The notes: generated by a model not told the origin, from the sequence alone. 64,000 nt of DNA from Paraprevotella clara YIT 11840 (GCF_000233955.1 NZ_JH376642.1:124001-188000); one strand, 5' to 3'; positions 33,886 to 43,479 are shown, numbered from the stretch's first letter. Made by a program: numbers and translations.

Positions 33886-34413
33886 TTATTCTTCACGAGC
33901 CGCACGCAATATCAGCGTGGTAGCCCCGATAGTGACTATGCTGCCGTCTTCCAGTCTCACACGGTCATAGTCCGTCAATATGTCGTTCATATAAAAAGTG
34001 CCGGTATTGCTCGGCGCGTCGCGCAAGGTGTACACCAGACGACCGTTCTTGTCCCGTTTCACATTGATGATGCAATGCTTGGTGTCCACACTGGGGTCTA
34101 CTGTCTCGATGGGGGTAGAAATGGCAGTCCCTTTCACGTACCTTCCGATTACGTTGTCGCCCAACTTCAGCGGAAGCACCTGCTTATAGTGGAAGACGTT
34201 CTCCACCACAACGATACTGCCGTATGCGTCGTCGTTCTCGTTCTCGTCCACAGTCTCTTCCTTACGTGTAGCCCGCAACTTGGATGCCCCGATGCGTATG
34301 CCGAACTGCTTGCGGCATTCCGGACATTCGAAAACAAGCGACTGCCCGTCTTCGTACTGGGTTTCGTCAAAAGTGATGTAATGATCACATTTAGGACAGC
34401 GTACTCTTTTCAT
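33886..34413 (-). CDS. Zinc-ribbon plus FHA-domain protein
   Basis: A 175-residue protein. Residues C6, C9, C30 and C33 (CPKC and CPEC) form a likely zinc ribbon at the N-terminus. Residues of about 68-172 form a forkhead-associated domain with the phosphopeptide-binding pattern IGRY, then VDTKHCIINV, then NTGTFYMND. FHA domains bind phosphothreonine, so the protein probably reads a Ser/Thr kinase signal or assembles a complex; no kinase is encoded nearby. It lies 12 bases after the HU/SPOR gene and 16 before tex, so it belongs to that operon. Confidence 0.85.
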   Translation of the reverse strand: MKRVRCPKCDHYITFDETQYEDGQSLVFECPECRKQFGIRIGASKLRATRKEETVDENENDDAYGSIVVVENVFHYKQVLPLKLGDNVIGRYVKGTAISTPIETVDPSVDTKHCIINVKRDKNGRLVYTLRDAPSNTGTFYMNDILTDYDRVRLEDGSIVTIGATTLILRAAREE

Positions 34414-34425
34414 TCCTTGTATTCC

Positions 34426-35478
34426 TTACTTGATATGATAAACCCATGCAGACGCAAACTCTTCCGACCGGTCGCTCAAAACGTTCATCTTGGCATGCGC
34501 TTCTGCTTCGGATGCAAATCCCGGGAAAACCACACGCACCATATTTCCTTTTTTATATACTTGCGCCTCTTTGTAACCTTCCTTATGAAGCCGTTCGACA
34601 TAACTCTCTGCGTTCTTTTCCGAAATGGCACTGGCCACCACAACGCAATAACCGCTTTTCACTGCCGCTGCGCCCTCCGTCTTTTGGACGGGTTCCGGTC
34701 GGGCAACGGCCGTTCCCGCGCCTTCCACATCCGTTTCCATACCCTTGGCCTGTATCTCTTCGGGCTTACCAAAAGCTTCGGGTACGGTTTCCTGTACCGC
34801 AGGCATCCACATCAGACGGGCGAAATCAGCTTGGTTCGAGGAAGACACTCCCGTGTTCTTGGCATCGGGAGACATCAGGAAAAACAAGAGCACCACGGCA
34901 GCCACGGCAGCAATGTTTTGCAGCCACACCGTCTTCAGCCGGATGGTGATTTCGCCGCGTGCCACAGGCTCGCTTTCGGTTGCAGCCGCTTCGGGCTTTC
35001 TTTCGGGAACCGTACGCGACACCTCGACGGCCAATGACGCTTCCACCGCCTTTTCCGCTTGCAAAGGTTCGAACAGCAAGGCATCCAAACCATAATAAGC
35101 CGGACAGACCGTACCGGCCTGACAAGGTGAAAACTCCACATTGTTCCGCTCATCCAACATCAATACCCCGATGCTCCCAAGGTCGTACGTGCCCGTCTCC
35201 CACAATTCCTGTTGCAGGTCGCGGATCTGTTCTCCGAGCATGGCTCTCGCCTCGGTGTCGGAACAATCGTATGCTTCCACGTATGAACGAACCAACAATC
35301 CGTCGTCGGCCTTCAAACGTTCGTTGAACCCCACCGTACGGATAGGAGGTAAAAACAGATTTTCTTCTTCCACGTATTTGGCCGGAGCATTGCAAGTCAC
35401 GAATCCCCCGATTTGCGGAACCACCACACAATCGTGTTCCAGCAACAATATCTCGATATGTTTTACTAACTCTTTCAC
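34426..35478 (-). CDS. HU-CCDC81-like and SPOR domain membrane protein
   Basis: A 350-residue bitopic membrane protein. Residues of about 1-130 match the bacterial HU-CCDC81 region (HIEILLLEHDCVVVPQIGGFV, then GSIGVL), an HU-like fold found in Bacteroidetes. One membrane helix lies at about 185-203, and a SPOR domain at about 276-349 (YCVVVASAISEKNAESYVERL ... VRVVFPGF). SPOR domains bind denuded peptidoglycan at division sites, so this may link cytoplasmic DNA or protein partners to the septal wall; that is an inference. It is the first gene of the operon with the FHA gene, tex and the HAD gene. Confidence 0.88.
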   Translation of the reverse strand: MKELVKHIEILLLEHDCVVVPQIGGFVTCNAPAKYVEEENLFLPPIRTVGFNERLKADDGLLVRSYVEAYDCSDTEARAMLGEQIRDLQQELWETGTYDLGSIGVLMLDERNNVEFSPCQAGTVCPAYYGLDALLFEPLQAEKAVEASLAVEVSRTVPERKPEAAATESEPVARGEITIRLKTVWLQNIAAVAAVVLLFFLMSPDAKNTGVSSSNQADFARLMWMPAVQETVPEAFGKPEEIQAKGMETDVEGAGTAVARPEPVQKTEGAAAVKSGYCVVVASAISEKNAESYVERLHKEGYKEAQVYKKGNMVRVVFPGFASEAEAHAKMNVLSDRSEEFASAWVYHIK

Positions 35479-35574
35479 ACTACAAATTTACGGCTTTCCC
35501 GTGGACATTGCTAATTTTTGCAGAAAAAGTTATCAAATATTTCAGCTTGTATTGTTGATAGCTCTATTTTTCAT

Positions 35575-35582
35575 TACTTTTG
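35575..35582 (+). promoter_or_regulatory. -7 box for ugd
   Basis: TACTTTTG, 25 bases before the ATG at 35607. It overlaps an upstream in-frame TTG at 35580, which supports the later start. Confidence 0.65.
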
Positions 35583-35606
35583 CCTACAGTTAATAGCAAC
35601 GAAAGT

Positions 35607-36920
35607 ATGAATATAGCGATTGTAGGCAGCGGCTACGTAGGTTTGGTAACCGGTGCATGTTTTGCCGAGATAGGGGTCAATGTCACTTGCGTGGACGTGG
35701 ACCGGAATAAAATTGAAAAGCTCAAACAAGGTGAAATTCCTATTTACGAACCGGGCCTGAAGGAGTTGGTCCAGAAGAATCAAAAAGCAGGGCGGTTGGA
35801 CTTCACCACTTCACTCGAAAGCGTGCTCGACAAGGTGCAGGTGATATTCAGTGCTGTGGGAACTCCCCCCGACGAAGACGGAAGCGCGGACTTGAAATAC
35901 GTCCTACAAGTTGCTCGAACAATCGGCAGATATATGACTGATTACAAATTGGTTGTCACCAAGAGTACCGTTCCCGTCGGTACGGCGCAGAAAGTACGTC
36001 ACGCCATTCAGGAAGAGTTGGACGAACGGGGAGTCGACATTGCTTTCGATGTGGCCTCCAATCCGGAATTCCTGAAAGAAGGCAACGCCATCAGCGACTT
36101 CATGAGTCCGGACCGCGTGGTGGTAGGCGTGGAGTCTGAAAAAGCCAAGGAACTGATGACCAAACTCTACAAACCTTTTCTTATCAACAATTTCCGAGTG
36201 ATATTCATGGACATTCCCTCTGCCGAGATGACGAAATATGCCGCTAACTCCATGTTGGCCACACGCATCTCGTTCATGAACGACATCGCCAATTTGTGCG
36301 AACGCGTGGGAGCGGATGTCAACATGGTGCGCAACGGCATCGGGGCCGACACCCGCATCGGCCGCAAGTTCCTGTATGCCGGATGCGGCTACGGAGGCTC
36401 TTGTTTTCCCAAAGACGTGAAGGCACTCATCAAGACGGCCGAACAGAACGGCTACGAAATGACAGTACTAAAAGCCGTAGAGGCCGTGAACGAACGCCAG
36501 AAGTCCATCCTCTTCCACAAGCTGGACACGGCATGGCAACATGAGTTGGCTGGCAAGACCGTCACATTGTGGGGACTGGCTTTCAAGCCGGAGACGGACG
36601 ACATGCGCGAAGCACCGTCCCTCGTTCTTATCCGGAAATTACTGGAAGCCGGATGCACGGTCCGTGTCTACGACCCGGAAGCCATGGATGAATGCCGCCG
36701 CCGTTTGGGCGATGTGGTCATTTATGCCCGCGACATGTACGAAGCGGCATTGGATGCCGACGCGCTGCTTTTGGTGACCGAATGGAAGGAATTCCGCCTG
36801 CCGGCTTGGGGCGTGCTGAAGAAGACGATGAGCGGACGGCTCATCATCGACGGGCGCAACGTATATGACGCTGACGAAGTACGCGAAGCCGAATTTGAAT
36901 ACCATTGTATCGGAAAGTAA
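35607..36920 (+). CDS. ugd: UDP-glucose 6-dehydrogenase
   Basis: A 437-residue cytoplasmic enzyme that oxidises UDP-glucose to UDP-glucuronate with two NAD+. It has an N-terminal Rossmann fold (MNIAIVGSGYVGLVTGACFAE), the conserved STVPVGT segment, catalytic C266 in GYGGSCFPKD with the nearby Lys, and a C-terminal UDP-binding domain (LWGLAFKPETDDMREAPS). UDP-glucuronate feeds capsule, exopolysaccharide or lipid A decoration. Its stop codon overlaps the start of the next gene by one base, so the two are translationally linked. Confidence 0.97.
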   Translation: MNIAIVGSGYVGLVTGACFAEIGVNVTCVDVDRNKIEKLKQGEIPIYEPGLKELVQKNQKAGRLDFTTSLESVLDKVQVIFSAVGTPPDEDGSADLKYVLQVARTIGRYMTDYKLVVTKSTVPVGTAQKVRHAIQEELDERGVDIAFDVASNPEFLKEGNAISDFMSPDRVVVGVESEKAKELMTKLYKPFLINNFRVIFMDIPSAEMTKYAANSMLATRISFMNDIANLCERVGADVNMVRNGIGADTRIGRKFLYAGCGYGGSCFPKDVKALIKTAEQNGYEMTVLKAVEAVNERQKSILFHKLDTAWQHELAGKTVTLWGLAFKPETDDMREAPSLVLIRKLLEAGCTVRVYDPEAMDECRRRLGDVVIYARDMYEAALDADALLLVTEWKEFRLPAWGVLKKTMSGRLIIDGRNVYDADEVREAEFEYHCIGK

Positions 36921-37744
36921 TGAAATGGATACATCATATTATATACGGTAGTCTTTTAGTGTCCGTGGCAGCATGGACAAGTTGCGGCACAAGGGACAAC
37001 CGGACTCCAAACAAGGATACTCCCGAACCGGAAGACCAGGAGGCCAAAAAAGCTTTGCAGGGAATCTGGATCGACCAGGAGACCGAGACCGTTTCGTTCT
37101 GCGCCAAAGGGGACACCATCTATTACCCTGATACGGCCAACGTACCGGTACGTTTTTTTATCCGTAAGGACACTTTGTTTTTGGTCGGAGGAGGAGATAC
37201 GACCGCTTATCCCATAGACAAGAGGGGAAATCACCTTTTCCACTTCCATTCGGCCACGGGCGACGTCGTGAAGCTCGTCCGATCGGAAGACCCGAACGAC
37301 AGTATCTATTTCATCCATCGGCAAGCCGCCACGCTCACCTACAATGAAGTCGTAAAAAAAGACACAGTAGTGTTCCATGGCGGCGAGCGTTACCACTGCT
37401 ATGTCTATGTCAACCCCTCGCGCTTGAAAGTATACAAGACAAGTTATACGGACGAGGGTATCGCCGTGGAAAATGTGTACTACGACAACGTGATTCACAT
37501 CTGCGTGTACAAAGGAAAGGTGTGTTTGTTTTCACGGGACTATACCCGGAAAAGCTTCACCGGGCTCGTACCGAGCGGTTTCCTGAATCAGGCCATCCTG
37601 TCGAACATGGTATTTTCCGAAGCCGGTCCGCGCGGATGCCATTTCAATGCCACGGTATGTATTCCCGACGACGCCAGTTGTTATATGGTCAATATCTGTG
37701 TAGGATACGACGGCAAGCCGACGATGGAACTTCTCGAGTATTAA
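36920..37744 (+). CDS. DUF4738-like lipoprotein
   Basis: A 274-residue predicted lipoprotein. The start at 36920 shares one base with the ugd stop (TAATG); a start 15 bases earlier inside ugd is less likely. A hydrophobic N-terminus ends in VAAWTSC, a plausible lipobox with the Cys at residue 21. The C-terminal half (CYVYVNPSRLKVYKTSY, YYDNVIHICVYKGK, GLVPSGFLNQAILS) resembles the Bacteroidetes family DUF4738 of unknown function. It lies between ugd and an outer-membrane barrel in one transcription unit. A role in envelope glycan or surface assembly is only suggested by the neighbours. Confidence 0.7.
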   Translation: MKWIHHIIYGSLLVSVAAWTSCGTRDNRTPNKDTPEPEDQEAKKALQGIWIDQETETVSFCAKGDTIYYPDTANVPVRFFIRKDTLFLVGGGDTTAYPIDKRGNHLFHFHSATGDVVKLVRSEDPNDSIYFIHRQAATLTYNEVVKKDTVVFHGGERYHCYVYVNPSRLKVYKTSYTDEGIAVENVYYDNVIHICVYKGKVCLFSRDYTRKSFTGLVPSGFLNQAILSNMVFSEAGPRGCHFNATVCIPDDASCYMVNICVGYDGKPTMELLEY

Positions 37745-37760
37745 CCCCTGCCACACCATC

Positions 37761-40049
37761 ATGAACAGAGCACACAAGATTTTAAGCGTCCTTTTATTGG
37801 GGAGCTATGGTTTGGGCATTCAATTACTGGATGCCCAAACCGTTTCCGGAAGAATCACGGACCGGGAATCCAGCCCGGTAACAGGGGCTGCGGTAGTATT
37901 GCAGACTCCAGATTCCATATTCGTCAGTGCCGCCGTATCAGATGCCGACGGCCGTTTCACCCTGTCGGCCCAACCGGAGCAGTATCGCCTGATTGTACAA
38001 CACCTTTTATATCGTTCACGAACCGTAAACGGAACGGGAAAGGATGTCGGGACCATCGTACTGCAACCGGCTGACCGCACCATCGGTGAGGTTGTGATCA
38101 AAGCCGAGCGCCCCATAGTAAGAGTGGAAGAGGGGAGGTTGAACTATGATTTGGAACAAATCGTCCGAGACAAAGTCGTCAACAACACCTACGAGGCCTT
38201 GCAGAGGTTGCCCGGCGTGCAAGAGATAGGAGGCAAATTGACCTTGGCCGGTGCCGGAGATGTCACGGTCATCCTGAACGGCAAACCCACTACAATGGAT
38301 GCGGGACAGTTGGAGACCCTTTTGCGGAATACTCCGGTCAGCCGCGTGGAGAAAGTGGAGGTCATGTATAGCACTCCGCCGCAATATCACGTAAGAGGAG
38401 CTTCCCTGAACGTCGTTCTGAAACGTCCCAACGACTATTCCTTTCAGGGCGAAGTCAATGCAAGTTATGACAACTGCTACTTCAACGCGGGCAATGCCAC
38501 CGGGAATTTCCGTTTCTCAACCCCGAAACTGGCATTGGATGCCATGTACGGCATAGACCGTGTACACACGATGCAATATTACAACTTGTTTTCACGGCAC
38601 ACCCTGGACGGACAGGTATATTCCATAGAAGAAAACGAACAGCTTCGCAACAAATCTTACAGGCATAACATGCGGGTGGCCGGAGAATACCACTTCGACG
38701 AGAACAGCAGCATAGACTTGGCTTACACCGGCAAATACATGCCGGATATACAAGAGGACGCGCAAACGACAGGAAATTTCCAAACCAGTGACATAGACGG
38801 CCGTCGCGAAGCCCAGATGCACAACATCGCATTGCACCTCCGTTCGGGATTCGGTCTGGATGCCGGTGGGGACTATACGCACTATACGACCGACAACCGG
38901 CGGTGGATGCACGCCGAGTATGCCGACGGCAACCGGAACCGTTTCACCTTGGCTGGCGGGCAACGGATAGACCGATACAACGTGTATGCCGACCAGAAAC
39001 ACAAACTGTCCCAAGGATGGAATCTGGGATATGGCGTCTCTTATACCCAAACCCATAACCATGACTTTCAAACCTACACCGAAGTGGAAGGCGACATCGC
39101 CACTCCCTCTACGGACTCCAAGTTAAAAGAACAGACCGCGGACTTCTACGTATCGTTGGGAAAGGATTGCCCCAGCGGAATATCATGGTCGGTATCGGGC
39201 ACAGGGGAATATTACTCCATCGGCAATTACCGCAAATGGGCTTTCTACCCTCAGGCTTCCCTCACTTACATGAAGACTCCCGAACACATCCTGCAACTCT
39301 CGCTCTCCACCCAAAAGACTTATCCGGGATATTGGGAAATGCAGTCTTCCGTCAGCTACATCAACGGATATTCCGAAATATGGGGCACACCCGGATTGCG
39401 CCCACAGACGAACTACAGTGTGAATGCCAATTACGTAGTGAAGCAGAAGTATGTTTTCGGCGCATACTTCTCCCACACCCAAGATCAGTTCATGCAAACG
39501 GCCTATCAGTCCACAGAACGGTTGGCCATGATTTACAAGATGATGAACTGGAACTACACGCAGTACGTAGGTCTCATGGCCACGGTGCCGTTCCGGGTCG
39601 GAACGTGGTGGGATTCCCGTTGGGTAGCGGTGGAACAATACGCGCGCCACCGTTGCGACGACTTTTTCGACCTTCCTTTTGACCGGAAAAAGTGGATTTT
39701 GCAGTGCCAATGGGACAACACGTTCAAGCTGAACAAGAATCTGACTTTCGAATTGCGCGGATTCATGCAGACTCCGGCCATACAAGGCACATACGACCTG
39801 AAAATGGTGGGTACGGTAGATGCCGGGGTGAAATGGACCTTTGCCGGAGACAAAGCCACACTCTCTGCCCGTTGCAGTGACATATTCAATACAAGTATGC
39901 CGGAATGTAACCTACGTTACGGAGGTCAGGACGTGAGAATGGAAAACTCTTTTTACCTAAGAACGTTCACCCTGAACTTCAGTTTCCGTTTCGGAGGATA
40001 TAAGAAAAAGGAAATCAAGGAAGTGGATATTTCCCGGTTCAGGCATTGA
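37761..40049 (+). CDS. Outer-membrane beta-barrel protein with TonB-receptor-like plug
   Basis: A 762-residue exported protein (signal peptide ending near LLDAQ). It has an N-terminal carboxypeptidase-regulatory-like domain (about 27-105, VSGRITDRESSPVTGAAVVL), a plug-like region (about 115-210, with YEALQRLPGVQ and ILNGKPTTMDAGQLETLLRNTP) and a barrel of alternating strands to the C-terminus ending in aromatic-rich strands. It matches the outer membrane beta-barrel family related to TonB-dependent receptors. There is no SusD partner. The ligand is unknown. It lies 16 bases after the lipoprotein gene and is likely co-transcribed with ugd. Confidence 0.85.
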   Translation: MNRAHKILSVLLLGSYGLGIQLLDAQTVSGRITDRESSPVTGAAVVLQTPDSIFVSAAVSDADGRFTLSAQPEQYRLIVQHLLYRSRTVNGTGKDVGTIVLQPADRTIGEVVIKAERPIVRVEEGRLNYDLEQIVRDKVVNNTYEALQRLPGVQEIGGKLTLAGAGDVTVILNGKPTTMDAGQLETLLRNTPVSRVEKVEVMYSTPPQYHVRGASLNVVLKRPNDYSFQGEVNASYDNCYFNAGNATGNFRFSTPKLALDAMYGIDRVHTMQYYNLFSRHTLDGQVYSIEENEQLRNKSYRHNMRVAGEYHFDENSSIDLAYTGKYMPDIQEDAQTTGNFQTSDIDGRREAQMHNIALHLRSGFGLDAGGDYTHYTTDNRRWMHAEYADGNRNRFTLAGGQRIDRYNVYADQKHKLSQGWNLGYGVSYTQTHNHDFQTYTEVEGDIATPSTDSKLKEQTADFYVSLGKDCPSGISWSVSGTGEYYSIGNYRKWAFYPQASLTYMKTPEHILQLSLSTQKTYPGYWEMQSSVSYINGYSEIWGTPGLRPQTNYSVNANYVVKQKYVFGAYFSHTQDQFMQTAYQSTERLAMIYKMMNWNYTQYVGLMATVPFRVGTWWDSRWVAVEQYARHRCDDFFDLPFDRKKWILQCQWDNTFKLNKNLTFELRGFMQTPAIQGTYDLKMVGTVDAGVKWTFAGDKATLSARCSDIFNTSMPECNLRYGGQDVRMENSFYLRTFTLNFSFRFGGYKKKEIKEVDISRFRH

Positions 40050-40117
40050 GCGTACGTCCGTTCTGTATGTTTTTCAGAATATCCGATGAACCTCTCCGCA
40101 CACCTTCCTCAAAGCAT

Positions 40118-40215
40118 AAAATCAATCGGCTGAGAATGAAAAATCGTTTGCCGCAGAACGGAAAATCGTTCTCAGCCGATTGATTTTTCAATCTCAGGAG
40201 ATTGATTTTGCATTT
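40118..40215. repeat. Interspersed hairpin repeat, copy B
   Basis: A perfect 19-bp stem pairs 40118-40136 with 40169-40187 around a 32-base loop that holds ACGGAAAATCGTT. Just after it are AATCTCAGGAGATT and GATTTTGCATTT. It shares GCTGAGAATGAAAAATCG with copy A and, in reverse orientation, the words AATCTCAGG and ACGGAAAATCGTT with copy C. Confidence 0.6.
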
Positions 40216-40340
40216 ATAAACATCTATTACACAAAGGTTTATAGAATCATGATTTTAGAAGAAGAACAAAAAAACACGAAGCCATGGCTGTAAAGAAAAA
40301 CAATAAGAGGGAAAAGAAAAGGAAAAGAATGAGACCGAAA

Positions 40341-40372
40341 TTTGGCCATTGGAATAATTTTGCTTAACTTGC
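40341..40372 (+). promoter_or_regulatory. Candidate promoter of mscL
   Basis: TTTG at 40341-40344, 20 bases, then TAACTTGC at 40365-40372. The spacing fits the Bacteroidetes -33/-7 pattern, with one mismatch near the end of the -7 box. Confidence 0.45.
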
Positions 40373-40402
40373 CTCGGTAATTCATAAACAAAACTGGAAA
40401 CT

Positions 40403-40825
40403 ATGAAAAAAATCTTGCAAGAATTCAAGCAATTTGCCATGCGTGGCAATGTGGTGGACATGGCGGTCGGTATCATTATCGGCGGTGCCTTCGGTAAAAT
40501 CGTTTCTTCGGTAGTGGCGGACATCATCATGCCTCCCGTAGGTTTGCTCATCGGCGGAGTGAATTTCTCCGACCTGAAAATCACATTGAAAGAGGCAGTC
40601 ATGAAGGGCGGGGCAGAGGTGACGCCGGCCGTCACGCTGAATTACGGTAATTTTATCCAGACCACGCTGGACTTCATCATCATTGCACTGGCCATCTTCC
40701 TTTTGGTAAAGGGTATGAACGCCCTCAACAAAAAGAAGAAAGAGGAACCGAAAGCTCCGGCTGCTCCTCCGGCCGACATCCAACTGCTCACGGAAATCAG
40801 AGACTTACTGAAAAAAGAGAAATAA
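40403..40825 (+). CDS. mscL: Large-conductance mechanosensitive channel
   Basis: A 140-residue inner-membrane protein. The N-terminal amphipathic helix and first membrane helix read [31 protein letters not shown], the family hallmark. The second helix is [18 protein letters not shown], followed by a cytoplasmic helix with [10 protein letters not shown]. It forms a homopentamer that opens on hypo-osmotic shock. Length is normal. It is monocistronic with its own candidate promoter and a terminator. Confidence 0.97.
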   Translation: MKKILQEFKQFAMRGNVVDMAVGIIIGGAFGKIVSSVVADIIMPPVGLLIGGVNFSDLKITLKEAVMKGGAEVTPAVTLNYGNFIQTTLDFIIIALAIFLLVKGMNALNKKKKEEPKAPAAPPADIQLLTEIRDLLKKEK

Positions 40826-40831
40826 AAAAAA

Positions 40832-40865
40832 CGTCCGTTTGTCTTCGCGATGAAGCAAACGGACG
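40832..40865 (+). terminator. Terminator after mscL
   Basis: CGTCCGTTTG (40832-40841) pairs with CAAACGGACG (40856-40865), with a further CTTC/GAAG pairing inside. An A run precedes it and a T-rich stretch follows. The convergent DEAD-helicase gene ends 111 bases beyond the hairpin. Confidence 0.75.
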
Positions 40866-40975
40866 ATTTGTCTTTTTTATGCGGAAAAGGTGCTGAACCC
40901 ATCTGGAAGCGTTTCCAATCGCAATCATCCTTCCCGAAAAGGGTAATTGTCGAAAGTTTAAGAAAGACTTAAAAT

Positions 40976-42322
40976 TCAATCGGAAGCTTTCTTTTCTTGG
41001 GGTTGTTTCGCTTTCTTGTCCCGATTTGCAGTGCTTCTTCTGCTATTTGCATTCGGGCGAGCTTTCTTTTGTGATTGTCCCTCCTTGCTTTGATTTTTAT
41101 TTCTTCTTTTATAACCGTTTCTATGCCCCTGATTCCTACGTCCGCCATATCTTTTCTCACCGCCTTCTTTCGGCCGATAGGCCGGGCCTTCTCCAAGCCC
41201 TTCCGGCAGGGGACGTTTTTCTATTTCGGTTTCAAGGAAATGCTCAATGGAAGCAAAACGTTGCTGGTCTTTCTCGCTCACCAAGGTTATAGCCTCTCCG
41301 TCGTTGTTGGCACGAGCCGTACGGCCGATGCGATGCACATAATCTTCGGCATCGTGAGGCACATCGAAATTGATGACCAACTGGATATCGTCGATGTCGA
41401 TGCCGCGCGCCACGATGTCCGTAGCCACCAACACGTCGATTTGTTGGGCTTTGAACTTATACATCACTTCGTCACGCTCCTGTTGTTCCAAATCCGAGTG
41501 CATGGCACCGACCTTGAATCCGGCACGCCCTAAAGCAATGGCCATATCTTTCACCTTCAACTTGGAAGACGCAAAGATAATCACGCGGTGCGGAGGCCGC
41601 TCGGCAAACAGCTTTTTGACTAACGACACCTTTTGTGCCTCATAGCATACGTAAGCCGACTGCACGATCTTGTCGGCCGGCTTCGATACGGCCAGTTTCA
41701 CTTCTACCGGATCGCGCAAAATGGTGCGTGCCAAGTCTTGAATCTTCCGGGGCATCGTGGCCGAAAACATGATGGTCTGCCTTTCTTGAGGCAAATACTT
41801 GACAATCTGCATGATGTCGTCGCTGAAACCCATGTCCAGCATGCGGTCCGCCTCATCCAATACAAAGAAAGACACTTTCGACAAATCCACGTTGCCTAAA
41901 CTCAAATGACTGATCAAGCGCCCCGGCGTGGCGATAATCACATCTGCTCCCATAGCCAATCCGCGTTTCTCCTGCTCATAACGTATCCCGTCGTTTCCGC
42001 CATATACTGCCACGCTCGACACGTTCATGTAATAGGAAAAACCCTCCATGGCCTGGTCTATTTGCTGGGCCAGTTCCCGGGTGGGGGACATGATGATACA
42101 ATTAATGGCTTTTTCGGGATAACCGCCATCGCTCAGTTTACTCAATATGGGAAGCAGGAAAGCCGCAGTCTTACCCGTCCCCGTCTGTGCCACGCCGATC
42201 ATGTCACGCCCCTCGAGTATCACGGGGATGGCATGTTCCTGAATAGGCGTGCACTCGGTAAAATTCATATCGTCCAAGGCATCGAGCACTTGGTCGCTTA
42301 AGTCTAAATCGTAAAAATCCAC
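40976..42322 (-). CDS. DEAD-box RNA helicase, RhlE-like
   Basis: A 448-residue ATP-dependent RNA helicase. The Q motif region (FTECTPIQEHAIP), Walker A AQTGTGKT (45-52), DEAD (156-159), SAT in FSATMPRK and motif VI HRIGRTAR are all present. From about residue 375 the tail is very basic and low-complexity (KRYGGRRNQGHRNGYKRR), as in RhlE-type helicases acting on structured RNA or ribosome precursors. It lies 33 bases after lptG and is probably the last gene of the lon-tgt-lptG operon. Confidence 0.95.
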   Translation of the reverse strand: MDFYDLDLSDQVLDALDDMNFTECTPIQEHAIPVILEGRDMIGVAQTGTGKTAAFLLPILSKLSDGGYPEKAINCIIMSPTRELAQQIDQAMEGFSYYMNVSSVAVYGGNDGIRYEQEKRGLAMGADVIIATPGRLISHLSLGNVDLSKVSFFVLDEADRMLDMGFSDDIMQIVKYLPQERQTIMFSATMPRKIQDLARTILRDPVEVKLAVSKPADKIVQSAYVCYEAQKVSLVKKLFAERPPHRVIIFASSKLKVKDMAIALGRAGFKVGAMHSDLEQQERDEVMYKFKAQQIDVLVATDIVARGIDIDDIQLVINFDVPHDAEDYVHRIGRTARANNDGEAITLVSEKDQQRFASIEHFLETEIEKRPLPEGLGEGPAYRPKEGGEKRYGGRRNQGHRNGYKRRNKNQSKEGQSQKKARPNANSRRSTANRDKKAKQPQEKKASD

Positions 42323-42355
42323 TGTTCTAATTTGTGTTTAAATCCTACATCCACT

Positions 42356-43462
42356 CTACTGCGGTGCCTTTTTATAAAGGAAAAACGCAATAAAGGCAAA
42401 TATTATATTGGGCAGCCACGCCGCCAAAGCCGGTGGCCAGTCTGCATTGATGGCAAAAGTAGACGACACGGTCTGAAACAAAATATAAGAAGCGCTCAGA
42501 GCCAATCCTATACCCAAATACAGTCCCATACCGCCTTTCCGCTTCCGCGCCGAAAGGGAAAGACCGATAATCGTCAGAATAAACGAAGCAAAGGGGGTGG
42601 CAAACCGTTTCTGATACTCCACCTCGAACGGTTTCACATTGCCCGAGCCACGGGCACGCTGCTTGACGATATATTCTTTCAGTTCCGGACTGGTCAAGGT
42701 TTCCTGTTGGTTTCGTGTCAACAAGAAATCCGACGGTTCCATGGCGATGATGGAATCTATCCTCGAACCATGGGAAATGTATTCACGCATGCCTTTCAGT
42801 TCGCGGAGCGTGTAATTGTTGATTCGCCAATGGTAACGCTCGTCCGACAGCGTGTCGTAAGACACCGAAGCCGCCGTAAGGTGCGACACAAGCTTCTTGT
42901 TCACAAACTTGTCCAACGAAAAATGATAACCGGTCTTGGTGCGTCCGTCGAAATGTTCGATAAACGCAATAACCCCCGTATCGACCTGCAATTGCACATT
43001 CTGGGCAAACTCCGTCTTTTTCTTCTTCTTGTATATGTTCTCAAAGTTGAGCCGCGTGACGCTTCCCTTAGGAATGACGTAGGCTCCCAACAGGAAAGTC
43101 ATCACTGCAATGATGGCAGCCGAAATCATATAAGGGCGCATCAGGCGCTTGAAGCTCATCCCGGCGGCCATCATGGCGATAATCTCCGAATTCTCTGCCA
43201 GTTTGGAGGTGAAGAATATCACTGAGATGAACACGAACAGCGGACTGAACAAGTTGGAAAAATAGGGGACGAAGTTGGCGTAGTACTCGAAAATGATACC
43301 TTTCCACGGGGCATGGTTGGTCGTAAACTTATCGATATTCTCATTGAAGTCGAACACCACGGCAATGGAAATAATCAATGCAATGGAAAAGAAATATGTA
43401 CCCAAAAACTTCTTGATAAGATACATATCCAACTTGGAAATGAGACGTTTATACCACTTCAT
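42356..43462 (-). CDS. LptF/LptG family LPS export permease
   Basis: A 368-residue inner-membrane protein with three N-terminal and three C-terminal membrane helices flanking a periplasmic beta-jellyroll, as in LptF/LptG. The N-terminus MYLIKKFLGTYFFSIALIISI and the C-terminal FASFILTIIGLSLSARKRKGGMGLYLGIGLALS are typical. It should drive LPS transport from the inner membrane with the LptB ATPase, which is not in the window. The start at 43462 is chosen because an upstream extension of 20 residues is not membrane-protein-like. It lies 17 bases after tgt in the operon. Confidence 0.92.
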   Translation of the reverse strand: MKWYKRLISKLDMYLIKKFLGTYFFSIALIISIAVVFDFNENIDKFTTNHAPWKGIIFEYYANFVPYFSNLFSPLFVFISVIFFTSKLAENSEIIAMMAAGMSFKRLMRPYMISAAIIAVMTFLLGAYVIPKGSVTRLNFENIYKKKKKTEFAQNVQLQVDTGVIAFIEHFDGRTKTGYHFSLDKFVNKKLVSHLTAASVSYDTLSDERYHWRINNYTLRELKGMREYISHGSRIDSIIAMEPSDFLLTRNQQETLTSPELKEYIVKQRARGSGNVKPFEVEYQKRFATPFASFILTIIGLSLSARKRKGGMGLYLGIGLALSASYILFQTVSSTFAINADWPPALAAWLPNIIFAFIAFFLYKKAPQ

Positions 43463-43479
43463 ATACAGTCCTTCTTTAA

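Larger units (their letters stand above)
40050..40402. other. Intergenic interval before mscL
   Basis: No gene. It contains the hairpin repeat copy B, which may end the ugd operon transcript, then an AT-rich stretch with the mscL promoter. Confidence 0.45.

Noticed and set aside
35483-35490. TAAATTTG on the minus strand before the HU/SPOR gene
   Set aside because: The box ends only five bases before the start codon, which would leave no leader. It may be a chance match, so it was not listed as a promoter.
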